In this document: positions 1 through 6,211 of the stretch, in pieces
Layout: each line of letters opens with the position of its first letter
Numbering within the stretch: position 1 is the first letter of the stretch
Assembly: GCF_900115785.1 (NCBI RefSeq)
Contig: NZ_FOYS01000001.1
Span: forward strand, 486,769 to 550,768
Length of the DNA: 64,000 bases
Source: Halogeometricum limi
Lineage (GTDB): Archaea > Halobacteriota > Halobacteria > Halobacteriales > Haloferacaceae
Reading direction: 5' to 3'
Program-made: the position numbers and the translations under genes
The notes under the pieces: generated by a model
Database searches by the model: none
Told to the model about the DNA's origin: nothing
What the model saw: the letters and a program-made list of their open reading frames with translations, nothing else

Positions 1-144
1 CCCCTCGACGGCGGTGAGACGCGAGAGGTGACGGGTGAACTCGACGTGACTCGTGCAGAGATGCGTCGACACCTCGCACGCGAGGCTCGGTCGTCGCCGT
101 TCGAGACGCCGGAGCAGTCGCTCGGGAACAACGTCGAAGTGTAA
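1..144 (+). CDS. C-terminal end of an unidentified protein (cut by window edge)
   Basis: An open frame runs from the first base to a TAA at 142-144, giving the last 47 residues of a protein whose start lies outside the window. It is acidic with arginine-rich patches (for example TRAEMRRHLAREAR), has haloarchaeal codon use, and ends NNVEV. No motif identifies a family and no membrane segment is visible. An 11-bp inverted repeat begins 2 bases after the stop and may end its transcript. Confidence 0.6.
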   Translation, partial: PLDGGETREVTGELDVTRAEMRRHLAREARSSPFETPEQSLGNNVEV

Positions 145-146
145 GA

Positions 147-200
147 GGGACCTACGAAATGACCCTACCTAATCCTAAATTGGGAGTCCTCGTAGGTCCC
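147..200. repeat. 11-bp inverted repeat just past the first stop codon
   Basis: GGGACCTACGA at 147-157 is matched perfectly by TCGTAGGTCCC at 190-200, with a 32-base AT-richer spacer. Its place right behind a stop codon suggests an RNA hairpin at the 3' end. The long loop is unusual for a terminator, so a protein-binding site or remnant repeat is also possible. Confidence 0.45.
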
Positions 201-244
201 GTTCGTCACTCGCGCACCCGCGCACGTAAGCGTACTGACTGCGC

Positions 245-250
245 GGAGGT
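245..250 (+). promoter_or_regulatory. Shine-Dalgarno GGAGGT ahead of a GTG start
   Basis: GGAGGT ends 9 bases before the GTG at 260. Strong Shine-Dalgarno sites are uncommon in haloarchaea, where many genes are leaderless, so this site supports the small open frame that follows and fixes its start. Confidence 0.5.
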
Positions 251-259
251 GGTCGACTC

Positions 260-418
260 GTGACGCTCGTTGCAGAGGCACCCGTCACGACCATCTCCCA
301 CGGCACCGCGTGGTACCGCGAGTTCGGACACGACGGCGCGCTCCGGTACGAGAGCGGCATCGAACTCTACCGCGACTACGTTCGTCCCTGTGACTCGGCC
401 GTCCTGTGCCCCCCATAA
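260..418 (+). CDS. Small uncharacterised protein, 52 aa, GTG start
   Basis: A GTG-initiated frame preceded by GGAGGT encodes 52 residues ending in TAA at 416-418. An in-frame TGA at 236-238 excludes a longer protein. Codon use is typical of the neighbours and the composition looks like protein (aromatic-rich middle with WYREFGHDGALRYESG and IELYRDYV). Two cysteines lie near the C-terminus, but there is no zinc motif and no membrane segment. I do not recognise the family. It could be a decayed fragment, but the ribosome site and clean frame favour a real gene. Confidence 0.5.
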   Translation: MTLVAEAPVTTISHGTAWYREFGHDGALRYESGIELYRDYVRPCDSAVLCPP

Positions 419-461
419 GAGAACGTTAGTGGAACAGCATCTCGACGCGTACCGACCCGCT

Positions 462-629
462 TCACTCCCGATAGTCGGTCCCGTCGGGTTCCTGCAGAAC
501 ACGCTGAAGGTCCCCGACGCTGTCTTCGCGCCACTTTCGCGTACACTCCTCACAGACGTAGTCCGCGCCGTCGGCGTCGTGCGGGTCCGCCTCTTGCAAC
601 GCGTGGCCGCAGTTCGGGCACTCGGTCAT
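462..629 (-). CDS. Small zinc-ribbon protein, 55 aa
   Basis: This 55-residue protein has two CxxC knuckles (C4/C7 in TECPNCGH and C26/C29 in VCEECTRKW), the layout of a single zinc ribbon. The ATG at 627-629 is preferred over an upstream ATG because the zinc motif then starts at residue 4, as in other haloarchaeal mini zinc proteins. Such proteins are abundant in haloarchaea and are usually of unknown function, with nucleic-acid or protein binding inferred. The C-terminal half is acidic and probably helical. Confidence 0.75.
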   Translation of the reverse strand: MTECPNCGHALQEADPHDADGADYVCEECTRKWREDSVGDLQRVLQEPDGTDYRE

Positions 630-771
630 GTCCGGAGAGTCGACGCAGGCGGCATTCAAACTGGTGGCACCGCTCGCGACGGACGAAGACGCGGACAGCC
701 CTGACGACGACTCCCCGACAGAACCGAACCGAGACGGAATCGCGGTCCGGCGACTCGATTCTCGGCGCTAC

Positions 772-780
772 GCTTATCAG
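772..780 (+). promoter_or_regulatory. TATA-like box for the CBS-domain gene
   Basis: GCTTATCAG lies 22-30 bases before the ATG at 802, the spacing of a leaderless haloarchaeal promoter. It supports choosing this ATG over the upstream ATG at 628. Confidence 0.45.
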
Positions 781-801
781 TCGAGACTGTTAGATACGTT
801 C

Positions 802-1206
802 ATGGATGATATCTTCGTCGCCCGACTGATGTCCACCGAACTCCACACAGTCACGCCCGACACGCTCGTCGAGGACGCCGCGAAGGTGATGATGGAGGAG
901 GGAATCGGGTCGGTTCTCGTCGTCGACGAGGAGAACCAGTTAGCGGGTATCCTGACGAACACGGACTTCGTCCGCATCGTCGCCGAACGGCAACCGAAAG
1001 ACCAGACGCCCGTCTCCGAGTACATGACGCGCGACGTGGTGACGACGACGGCGCAGGTGGCCATCACGGACGTCGCGGACACGATGATGGAACGGGGCTT
1101 TCACCACGTTCCCGTCGTCGACGACGACGAGGGCGTCATCGGCATCGTCACCACGACGGACCTCGCGGCCTACGTCTCGACGGCCGAAGCACCCAGTCCG
1201 TCGTAG
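802..1206 (+). CDS. CBS-domain pair protein
   Basis: The 134-residue protein consists of two CBS motifs (about residues 5-60 and 70-125), each with the recurring core G-(I/F)-x-x-x-(L/V)-V-V-D and a closing G-I-(L/V)-T-x-T-D. Stand-alone CBS pairs bind adenine nucleotides or SAM and act as cytosolic energy or ligand sensors for partner proteins. No effector domain is fused. An upstream in-frame ATG at 628 would add 58 low-complexity residues, and a TATA-like box sits correctly for the internal start, so 802 is used. Confidence 0.85.
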   Translation: MDDIFVARLMSTELHTVTPDTLVEDAAKVMMEEGIGSVLVVDEENQLAGILTNTDFVRIVAERQPKDQTPVSEYMTRDVVTTTAQVAITDVADTMMERGFHHVPVVDDDEGVIGIVTTTDLAAYVSTAEAPSPS

Positions 1207-1270
1207 AACACGGCGACCGCGCCACGGTGTGCATCGGTACCACTAAGCGTACGCCGCTCGCACGGAGCGT

Positions 1271-1504
1271 ATGGACGACGCGGAGTACGACGAACTCACC
1301 ACCTCGTTGACGCCGAACGAGTCCGTCGACGGGGTCACGACGTACAGAAACACCGTGAGCATCGCCTGTCCGGCCTGCGAGAAACCGTTCGACGACCTGG
1401 TCGTCTGCGAGGACGAGTACAGCAGTCTCGAACTCAGTCGGATGTTGGACCTCTGCGTAACCACGCACGAGGACGAAGTCGTGCTGTTCACGCACAAGAA
1501 GTAA
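1271..1504 (+). CDS. DUF7385-like haloarchaeal protein, 77 aa
   Basis: This is a small acidic cytosolic protein with four cysteines, C33 and C36 (ACPAC), C46 and C62, which could bind one zinc. The text resembles a haloarchaeal family that I recall as DUF7385, sometimes named a flagella cluster protein. No motility genes lie nearby, so that name should not be taken as function. It starts 64 bases after the CBS gene on the same strand and may share its transcript. Confidence 0.75.
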   Translation: MDDAEYDELTTSLTPNESVDGVTTYRNTVSIACPACEKPFDDLVVCEDEYSSLELSRMLDLCVTTHEDEVVLFTHKK

Positions 1505-1545
1505 TCGCGGCAGTCGCGACCGGAGGGCGTCTTCGGTCGGTCGGA

Positions 1546-2868
1546 CTACTCTTCTTTCGGCGGGAGGCCGTCTTCGTCGACGACGGTGCCGTCCTCGTCG
1601 ACGGTGACGATACCGCGGTTGTTCACCGCGTAGGGGTCGAGTCCGACCTCTTCGAGGAACTGCTTGTACAGTCGCTCTGCGGTCTCGGCGTCTTTCTGGC
1701 GGTCCGAGGCGCGGTCGCAGAGTTCGATGAGGTCCTCGGGGACGTCGTTCTCGTGGACGATCCAGTGGTTGATGAGGTCCGAGAGGCGTCGGATGGGCGA
1801 GGTGAAGTGGCCGTAGATGTCGAAGTTCAGCGCGTGGTGTCCGCCGAATGGGTCGTTCATGTACTTCGCGCGCGGCATCACCTTCAGCACGGCGCGCTGA
1901 ATCTTGTTCAGCGCGCGTCCGGGCGAGTCTTCGAGCGCCGCGTTGACGGCCTTCCGCGGGTCGTCGAACGACGCGCTCGGAATCTTCACGCCGTCGAGTT
2001 CCATGATTTCACGGAGCGCCTTGTCCCACTGGTCCGGGGTCGGTTGCGGGTGGACGCGGTACATCGCCTCGACGCCGCGACCCCACATCAGTTCGTGCGT
2101 GACGGCCTTGTTCGCCTTCAGCATGCACTCTTCGATGATGGTGTGCGCGCGGTCACGGCTGGGATTCAGGACGAGCGAGCCGTCTTCTTTGCGCTGTTCG
2201 TGCATCTGGTCTGCGAGTTCGAAGACCAGCGCACACTCCTCGTGGAGGGGGAGACTCTCGTCGTCCAGCCGCTTCTCGGCCTGCGAGTAGGTGAGTCGCT
2301 CGTCGGACTCGATGACGGATTTGTAGATGTCGATGTTCTCGAACGAGAGGTTCTCCTTTTTGATCTCCATCTCGACGGTGTGGGCGAGCCGGTCTTCGTT
2401 GGGGACGAGAGAACAGACCGTCTCCGCCAGCGTCGGCGGGAGCATGTGGATGGTGTACGCGGGGAGGTAGACCGTGTTGCCGCGTTTGACCGCCTCGTCC
2501 CACATCTCCGACCCGGGGTGGACGTAGTGGCTCACGTCGGCGATGTGGACCCAGAGCGTGTACGTCTCCTCGTTCTCTTTGATGGAGATGGCGTCGTCGA
2601 AGTCCTGGGCGTCGATGGGGTCCGTCGTCCACGTCGTCAACTCGCGGAGGTCCTGTCGGTCGTCGACTTCGTCTCGAATCTCGTCGTGAACGTCTTCGGT
2701 TCGCGCTCTGGCCTCCGAGAGGACGGGGCCGGGGAACGCGTCGCGAATCTCGAACTCCTCGAAGAGTTCCTCACGTTTCTCTTGCAGTTGCCGGGCGACC
2801 TCGGGACTGATTTCGACGGGGCCTTGCCCCTCGGCGGTCCCGGCCTGCGCCTGCGCGTCGTTCGACAT
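1546..2868 (-). CDS. rnr: RNase R/RNase II-family exoribonuclease (RNB domain)
   Basis: The 440-residue protein is almost entirely an RNB catalytic domain, which degrades RNA 3' to 5' to nucleoside monophosphates. The metal-binding cluster TDPIDAQDFDDA carries D83, D86, D89, D91 and D92, followed by the IADVSHYV segment. Near residue 370 is the HFTSPIRRLSDLINH active-site strand. Bacterial RNase R (about 700-800 aa) adds cold-shock and S1 domains, which are absent here as in other haloarchaeal homologues. The frame stays open far upstream, but the ATG at 2866-2868 begins the protein-like sequence; the upstream part is arginine-rich shadow of the transporter gene. Confidence 0.9.
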   Translation of the reverse strand: MSNDAQAQAGTAEGQGPVEISPEVARQLQEKREELFEEFEIRDAFPGPVLSEARARTEDVHDEIRDEVDDRQDLRELTTWTTDPIDAQDFDDAISIKENEETYTLWVHIADVSHYVHPGSEMWDEAVKRGNTVYLPAYTIHMLPPTLAETVCSLVPNEDRLAHTVEMEIKKENLSFENIDIYKSVIESDERLTYSQAEKRLDDESLPLHEECALVFELADQMHEQRKEDGSLVLNPSRDRAHTIIEECMLKANKAVTHELMWGRGVEAMYRVHPQPTPDQWDKALREIMELDGVKIPSASFDDPRKAVNAALEDSPGRALNKIQRAVLKVMPRAKYMNDPFGGHHALNFDIYGHFTSPIRRLSDLINHWIVHENDVPEDLIELCDRASDRQKDAETAERLYKQFLEEVGLDPYAVNNRGIVTVDEDGTVVDEDGLPPKEE

Positions 2869-2921
2869 GCACCCGACTAGACGCGAGAGATAGTTAGTCG
2901 TGTCGCACACGCGGCGAACCG

Positions 2922-3524
2922 TCAGGCGACGCCGCCCAGCAGTGCCCCGACGGTGTACGCGACGCCGGCGGCGGTCATCCCGACGAGGAACATCTCTAAT
3001 CCGTTGACGTACCACCGCCGACTCGTCACGAGACTCCGACTCGCGCCGACGAGAAAGAACGTCACTCCCGTGAACGCCACGGAGTACGCGAACGGCGTCG
3101 GAAGGGCGAGGAGGTACGGGACGAGCGGTGCTCCGCCGGCGGCGACGAACGCGGCGAACGTCACGCCCGCCGTCACTCGCGGTGACTTCCCGTCGCCTTC
3201 GTCCTCCGTCGGCGGGTGGTCTGCGTCCTCCGTCGGGTCGCGGTCCTCGCCTCTGACGGTGCGCTGGTAGTCGAGTTCGGACCGTCGACTCAGGTAGTTG
3301 CTCATCCCCATCGAGAACCCGTCGGCGAAGAGGTTCGCGAGGCCGAGAACGACGACGATAGAGGGACTCAGCGCGGCCCCGGCGACGCCGGAGACGACGG
3401 CGAACGTCGTCACGATGCCGTCGTTCGCCCCGTAAACGACCTCGGCGAGGTACCGTCCGGAGGATTCGACGTCGTCTCCGAGTATCCGTTCTAACACGTC
3501 CACCTCGTCGTCGCGAGACCGCAA
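2922..3524 (-). CDS. VIT1/CCC1-family Fe/Mn transporter
   Basis: This roughly 200-residue membrane protein has the VIT1/CCC1 signature in its first helix (YLAEVVYGANDGIVTTFAVVSG) followed by LANLFADGFSMGMSNYLS, the metal-path region. About five membrane segments are visible, with a short acidic loop between helices 2 and 3. The family moves Fe2+ or Mn2+ out of the cytosol. The start is uncertain: the longest frame begins with TTG at 3524, and a GTG at 3503 is a good alternative. Either leaves the domain intact. Confidence 0.85.
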   Translation of the reverse strand: MRSRDDEVDVLERILGDDVESSGRYLAEVVYGANDGIVTTFAVVSGVAGAALSPSIVVVLGLANLFADGFSMGMSNYLSRRSELDYQRTVRGEDRDPTEDADHPPTEDEGDGKSPRVTAGVTFAAFVAAGGAPLVPYLLALPTPFAYSVAFTGVTFFLVGASRSLVTSRRWYVNGLEMFLVGMTAAGVAYTVGALLGGVA

Positions 3525-3581
3525 AAACGCATCTCCAGTCGACGAGGAAACAGCTTCGACGTTCGGGATCCATAGAGTTGC

Positions 3582-4007
3582 ATGGGTGAACGCGTTCTCG
3601 TTCCGTTCGACGGGTCGCCGCTCTCACAGCGAGCGCTCGAACACGCGCTCACGACGTACGACGACGACGTACTCGTCTTCTACGTCGTGGACCCGTTGTT
3701 GGCGGTGTACGAAGCCGAGACGAAGGGGCTCGCCGCGGCGGAAGCGTGGTCCGAGGAGATGGCCGAAGTGACCGCAGACGTGCGGGCGGCGGCCAGAGAG
3801 ATTGCCGACGCGCACGACGCCGCGGTGACGACGGAGGTGGTGACGGGCCGTCCGGCCCGCGCGATACTGGCCTACGTGGCCGACCACGCCATCGACCACG
3901 TGGTGATGGGGAGTCACGGCCGCTCCGGTATCTCGCGACTCGTCCTCGGCAGCGTCGCAGAACAGGTGATGCGGCAGTCGCCCGTGCCCGTGACTATCGT
4001 CCGATAG
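3582..4007 (+). CDS. Universal stress protein (UspA family)
   Basis: This 141-residue single Usp domain opens with the RVLVPFDGSPLS strand-turn. It ends with the nucleotide-binding pattern G-x2-G-x9-G-S (GSHGRSGISRLVLGSVAEQV) and the closing strand PVPVTIVR. The ATP-binding glycines are present, so it is likely an ATP-binding type. Haloarchaea carry many Usp paralogues, and four occur in this window. It is read divergently from the VIT1/CCC1 gene, with 57 bases between them. Confidence 0.92.
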   Translation: MGERVLVPFDGSPLSQRALEHALTTYDDDVLVFYVVDPLLAVYEAETKGLAAAEAWSEEMAEVTADVRAAAREIADAHDAAVTTEVVTGRPARAILAYVADHAIDHVVMGSHGRSGISRLVLGSVAEQVMRQSPVPVTIVR

Positions 4008-4023
4008 CGGGGCGGGCGGGTCG

Positions 4024-4332
4024 CTACCGCTCGCGTTCGGTCTCTTCTGTCGGGCCGTATCGCTCCTCGACGGCGTCGAGGTAGCGTCGGAGGAACTCGC
4101 TTCGACTCAGGCCGTCGGCTTCGACGTCGACCAGGAGCGACTCGAGTTCCGCGCGCGGTTGGTGACACAGCCCTCGATAGCACGCCTTGCAGAGGTGTTC
4201 GAACTCCTTGCCGTGTCGGTTCCAGCGGTCACCCTCTTTGTCGTACTCCCGGGCTTCGCCGCGGAGGACGGAGGTACCACAGGCGATACAGACGACCGTT
4301 TTCCGGTCCCGGTTGGTCCGGGAACGCCACAT
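4024..4332 (-). CDS. DUF7562-like zinc-binding protein
   Basis: The 102-residue protein is basic at its N-terminus and has CIAC (C15/C18) paired with CKAC (C48/C51) plus C56, consistent with one treble-clef or zinc-ribbon site. The C-terminal 45 residues are probably helical (RAELESLLVDVE, RSEFLRRYLDAVEERY). It resembles a haloarchaeal family recalled as DUF7562; its function is unknown, and nucleic-acid binding is only inference. It converges on the Usp gene with 16 bases between stops. Confidence 0.75.
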   Translation of the reverse strand: MWRSRTNRDRKTVVCIACGTSVLRGEAREYDKEGDRWNRHGKEFEHLCKACYRGLCHQPRAELESLLVDVEADGLSRSEFLRRYLDAVEERYGPTEETERER

Positions 4333-4484
4333 ACGACTGCGAAAGTACCCCCGTTACTTAGCGTTTGTTCCGCGTCAGACGGGCGCACGCCGCTGATACG
4401 TCGCAGAAGACGAACGTCGTCGAAGACGGAACGACCGCCTCGGATAACGGTCGATTTATTCACGACGATTGCGTGTTCACGCGT

Positions 4485-4967
4485 ATGAACGTCAAGTCCC
4501 GTCACCACCTCCGGTCGGACGAGATATCGGAGTTGGAGGAGGAAATCGCCGAACAGACCGGTGTGGAGTTGGACGGCGACACGTACGAGATGGTCGAACT
4601 GACGGACGTCGACTTCGACGTCGTCCTCGTCGACGGCGACCCGTCCGTCGTCTACATGGACGGCGAGCGACCGTTTCTCACCGTCGTCGGCGCGAACGCC
4701 TACGACCCGACGAAGAACGTCGTCACCGTCGACGCCGGTGCCGTCTCGTTCGTCAGCGGCGGCGCGGACGTGATGCGTCCGGGCATCGTCGAGGCCGACG
4801 AGGGAATCGCGGCCGGTGACCTCGTCCTCGTCGCCGAAGAGACGCACGGAAAAGTGCTCGCCGTCGGCCGCGCCCTCGAACCCGGCACGGAGATGGTCGG
4901 CGACTCCGGCAAGGTCGTCGAATCGCTCCACCACGTCGGCGACGACCTGTTCGAGTTCGCGGTCTAA
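4485..4967 (+). CDS. PUA-domain RNA-binding protein (Tma20/MCT-1-like)
   Basis: This 160-residue protein has an archaeal pre-PUA N-terminal region (residues 1-75, MNVKSRHHLRSDEISELEEEI) followed by a PUA domain (about 76-155). The PUA domain shows the glycine-rich core VMRPGIVEADEGIAAGDLVLV and KVLAVGRAL. PUA domains bind structured RNA; the eukaryotic relatives Tma20/MCT-1 act in ribosome recycling and reinitiation, so a translation role is likely. The ATG at 4485 is preceded by a TATA-like TTTATT about 30 bases upstream. Its stop overlaps the stop of the convergent DUF1028 gene. Confidence 0.85.
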   Translation: MNVKSRHHLRSDEISELEEEIAEQTGVELDGDTYEMVELTDVDFDVVLVDGDPSVVYMDGERPFLTVVGANAYDPTKNVVTVDAGAVSFVSGGADVMRPGIVEADEGIAAGDLVLVAEETHGKVLAVGRALEPGTEMVGDSGKVVESLHHVGDDLFEFAV

Positions 4968-5638
4968 TCCTGGTACTTCGCGACCGCGGCCTCGTACCCT
5001 TCTTTCGCCGTCTCGTAGGTCGCTCTGAGGTCCGCAATCGGGTCGCGTGTCGCGTCAACGCGCAGGTCGTTGTAGTACGGTTCGGGGGTCTCGTCCGCCG
5101 TCGAGGTCACGACGAGGGCCGCACTCTGTACCTCCAGGTCGTCGCGCTTGTCGCCGCCTTCCTCGTGTCCCGCTTCGAGGGCGTCGACGAGTCGCTTCGC
5201 CAGCGGTTCGTCTCGGTCGCCGGACTCGTACGCCTCGGCGGTGGCGTCGACGACGGACTCCCCGGTGAGGAGGTTGCCCGCGACGGTGTAGTTCTCGCCG
5301 ACGCGGTGGCCGAACCAGCCCTGACACTCCGCGCCGGAGAACGCGAACGTCTCGTCGCTGTCCACGCCGTGCAGTTGTCGCTGTTCGCGGCCGTCGTCGG
5401 CGTTCAAGAGCGCTTGGAGGGCGTCGTCGACGGCGAGTCCGTCGTCGAGGTATTCGACGCCCTTCCGCCCCAACTCCACGTTCACGAGACTCTGCGTGGC
5501 CACCACGCCGTTCTCGGAGGCGAACGGGCAGAGCGTCCCCACGGCGGGTAGGCGCGTCGTCACCGCGACGCCGAACCGCGTCCGGTCCGCGCCCGTCTCG
5601 TCGGCGTACGTCTCTCGGACACAGATGCTAAACGTCAT
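4964..5638 (-). CDS. DUF1028 family protein (Ntn-hydrolase-like)
   Basis: The 224-residue protein starts MTFSICVRE and contains the DUF1028 hallmarks GVVATQSLVNVELGRKG and AGNLLTGESVV. The family has an Ntn-hydrolase-like fold and may act on small peptides or amides, but no substrate is established. The C-terminal 60 residues are acidic and helical. Its TAG (4964-4966 on the plus strand) overlaps the TAA of the convergent PUA gene, so the two transcripts must overlap. Confidence 0.88.
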   Translation of the reverse strand: MTFSICVRETYADETGADRTRFGVAVTTRLPAVGTLCPFASENGVVATQSLVNVELGRKGVEYLDDGLAVDDALQALLNADDGREQRQLHGVDSDETFAFSGAECQGWFGHRVGENYTVAGNLLTGESVVDATAEAYESGDRDEPLAKRLVDALEAGHEEGGDKRDDLEVQSAALVVTSTADETPEPYYNDLRVDATRDPIADLRATYETAKEGYEAAVAKYQD

Positions 5639-5726
5639 GGTGGGTGGTCACGGCCGGGGTGGAAAAACTTCGGCGTGGCGGCACGAGACGCCCGTTCTGT
5701 CGGGTGTCTGACCACCGTCTGACGTA

Positions 5727-5736
5727 AGAACTAACC
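5727..5736 (+). promoter_or_regulatory. TATA-like box for sepF
   Basis: AGAACTAACC lies 24-33 bases before the sepF ATG at 5760, consistent with a leaderless or near-leaderless transcript. Just upstream, GTCTGACC and GTCTGACG form a short direct repeat. Confidence 0.4.
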
Positions 5737-5759
5737 CGGCGGTCGCGTTTGTAGAGTTT

Positions 5760-6113
5760 ATGGGAATCATGAGCAAGATCCTCAGTGGCGGCGAGAACCA
5801 CTCGACTGAGGACTACGTCGAACTCGACTTGGACGACTTCGACACCGCTCGCGGCGAGGCGGGAATGAGCGTCCGAATCGCGACCATCGGCGACAAACAG
5901 GACGTCATCGGAATCAAGGACGCCGTCTACGACGGTGACCTCGTCATCGCCGACATCACGCGGCACACCACCTCCGACAGCACGATGGAACACATCATCG
6001 ACGACCTGCGACAGGTCGCAGACGAAGTCGACGGCGACATCGTCCAGAAGGGCGACGACCAACTCATCATCACGCCGACCGGCGTCACTATCGCCCGCGA
6101 GAAACTCTCGTAA
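5760..6113 (+). CDS. sepF: Cell division protein SepF
   Basis: This 117-residue protein has a short amphipathic N-terminus (MGIMSKIL), an acidic linker (YVELDLDDFD) and the SepF core (about residues 40-117, VRIATIGDKQDVIGIKDAVYDGDLVIADI). Archaeal SepF anchors FtsZ rings at the membrane through the N-terminal helix and is essential for division in Haloferax volcanii. A second ATG 9 bases downstream would keep most of the helix. The gene stands alone in its own short transcription unit before uvrA. Confidence 0.92.
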   Translation: MGIMSKILSGGENHSTEDYVELDLDDFDTARGEAGMSVRIATIGDKQDVIGIKDAVYDGDLVIADITRHTTSDSTMEHIIDDLRQVADEVDGDIVQKGDDQLIITPTGVTIAREKLS

Positions 6114-6177
6114 CGCGACGGCCTTCGCTCCGCTTCGACACCGTTCTGTGCCGTGTGCTACACCACCGCAACCGATG

Positions 6178-6186
6178 GGTTTAGCC
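6178..6186 (+). promoter_or_regulatory. TATA-like box for uvrA
   Basis: GGTTTAGCC lies 26-34 bases before the uvrA ATG at 6212, the expected distance for a haloarchaeal leaderless promoter. Confidence 0.45.
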
Positions 6187-6211
6187 GTGCGCTCTCCTTA
6201 CCCGCGCGTAG

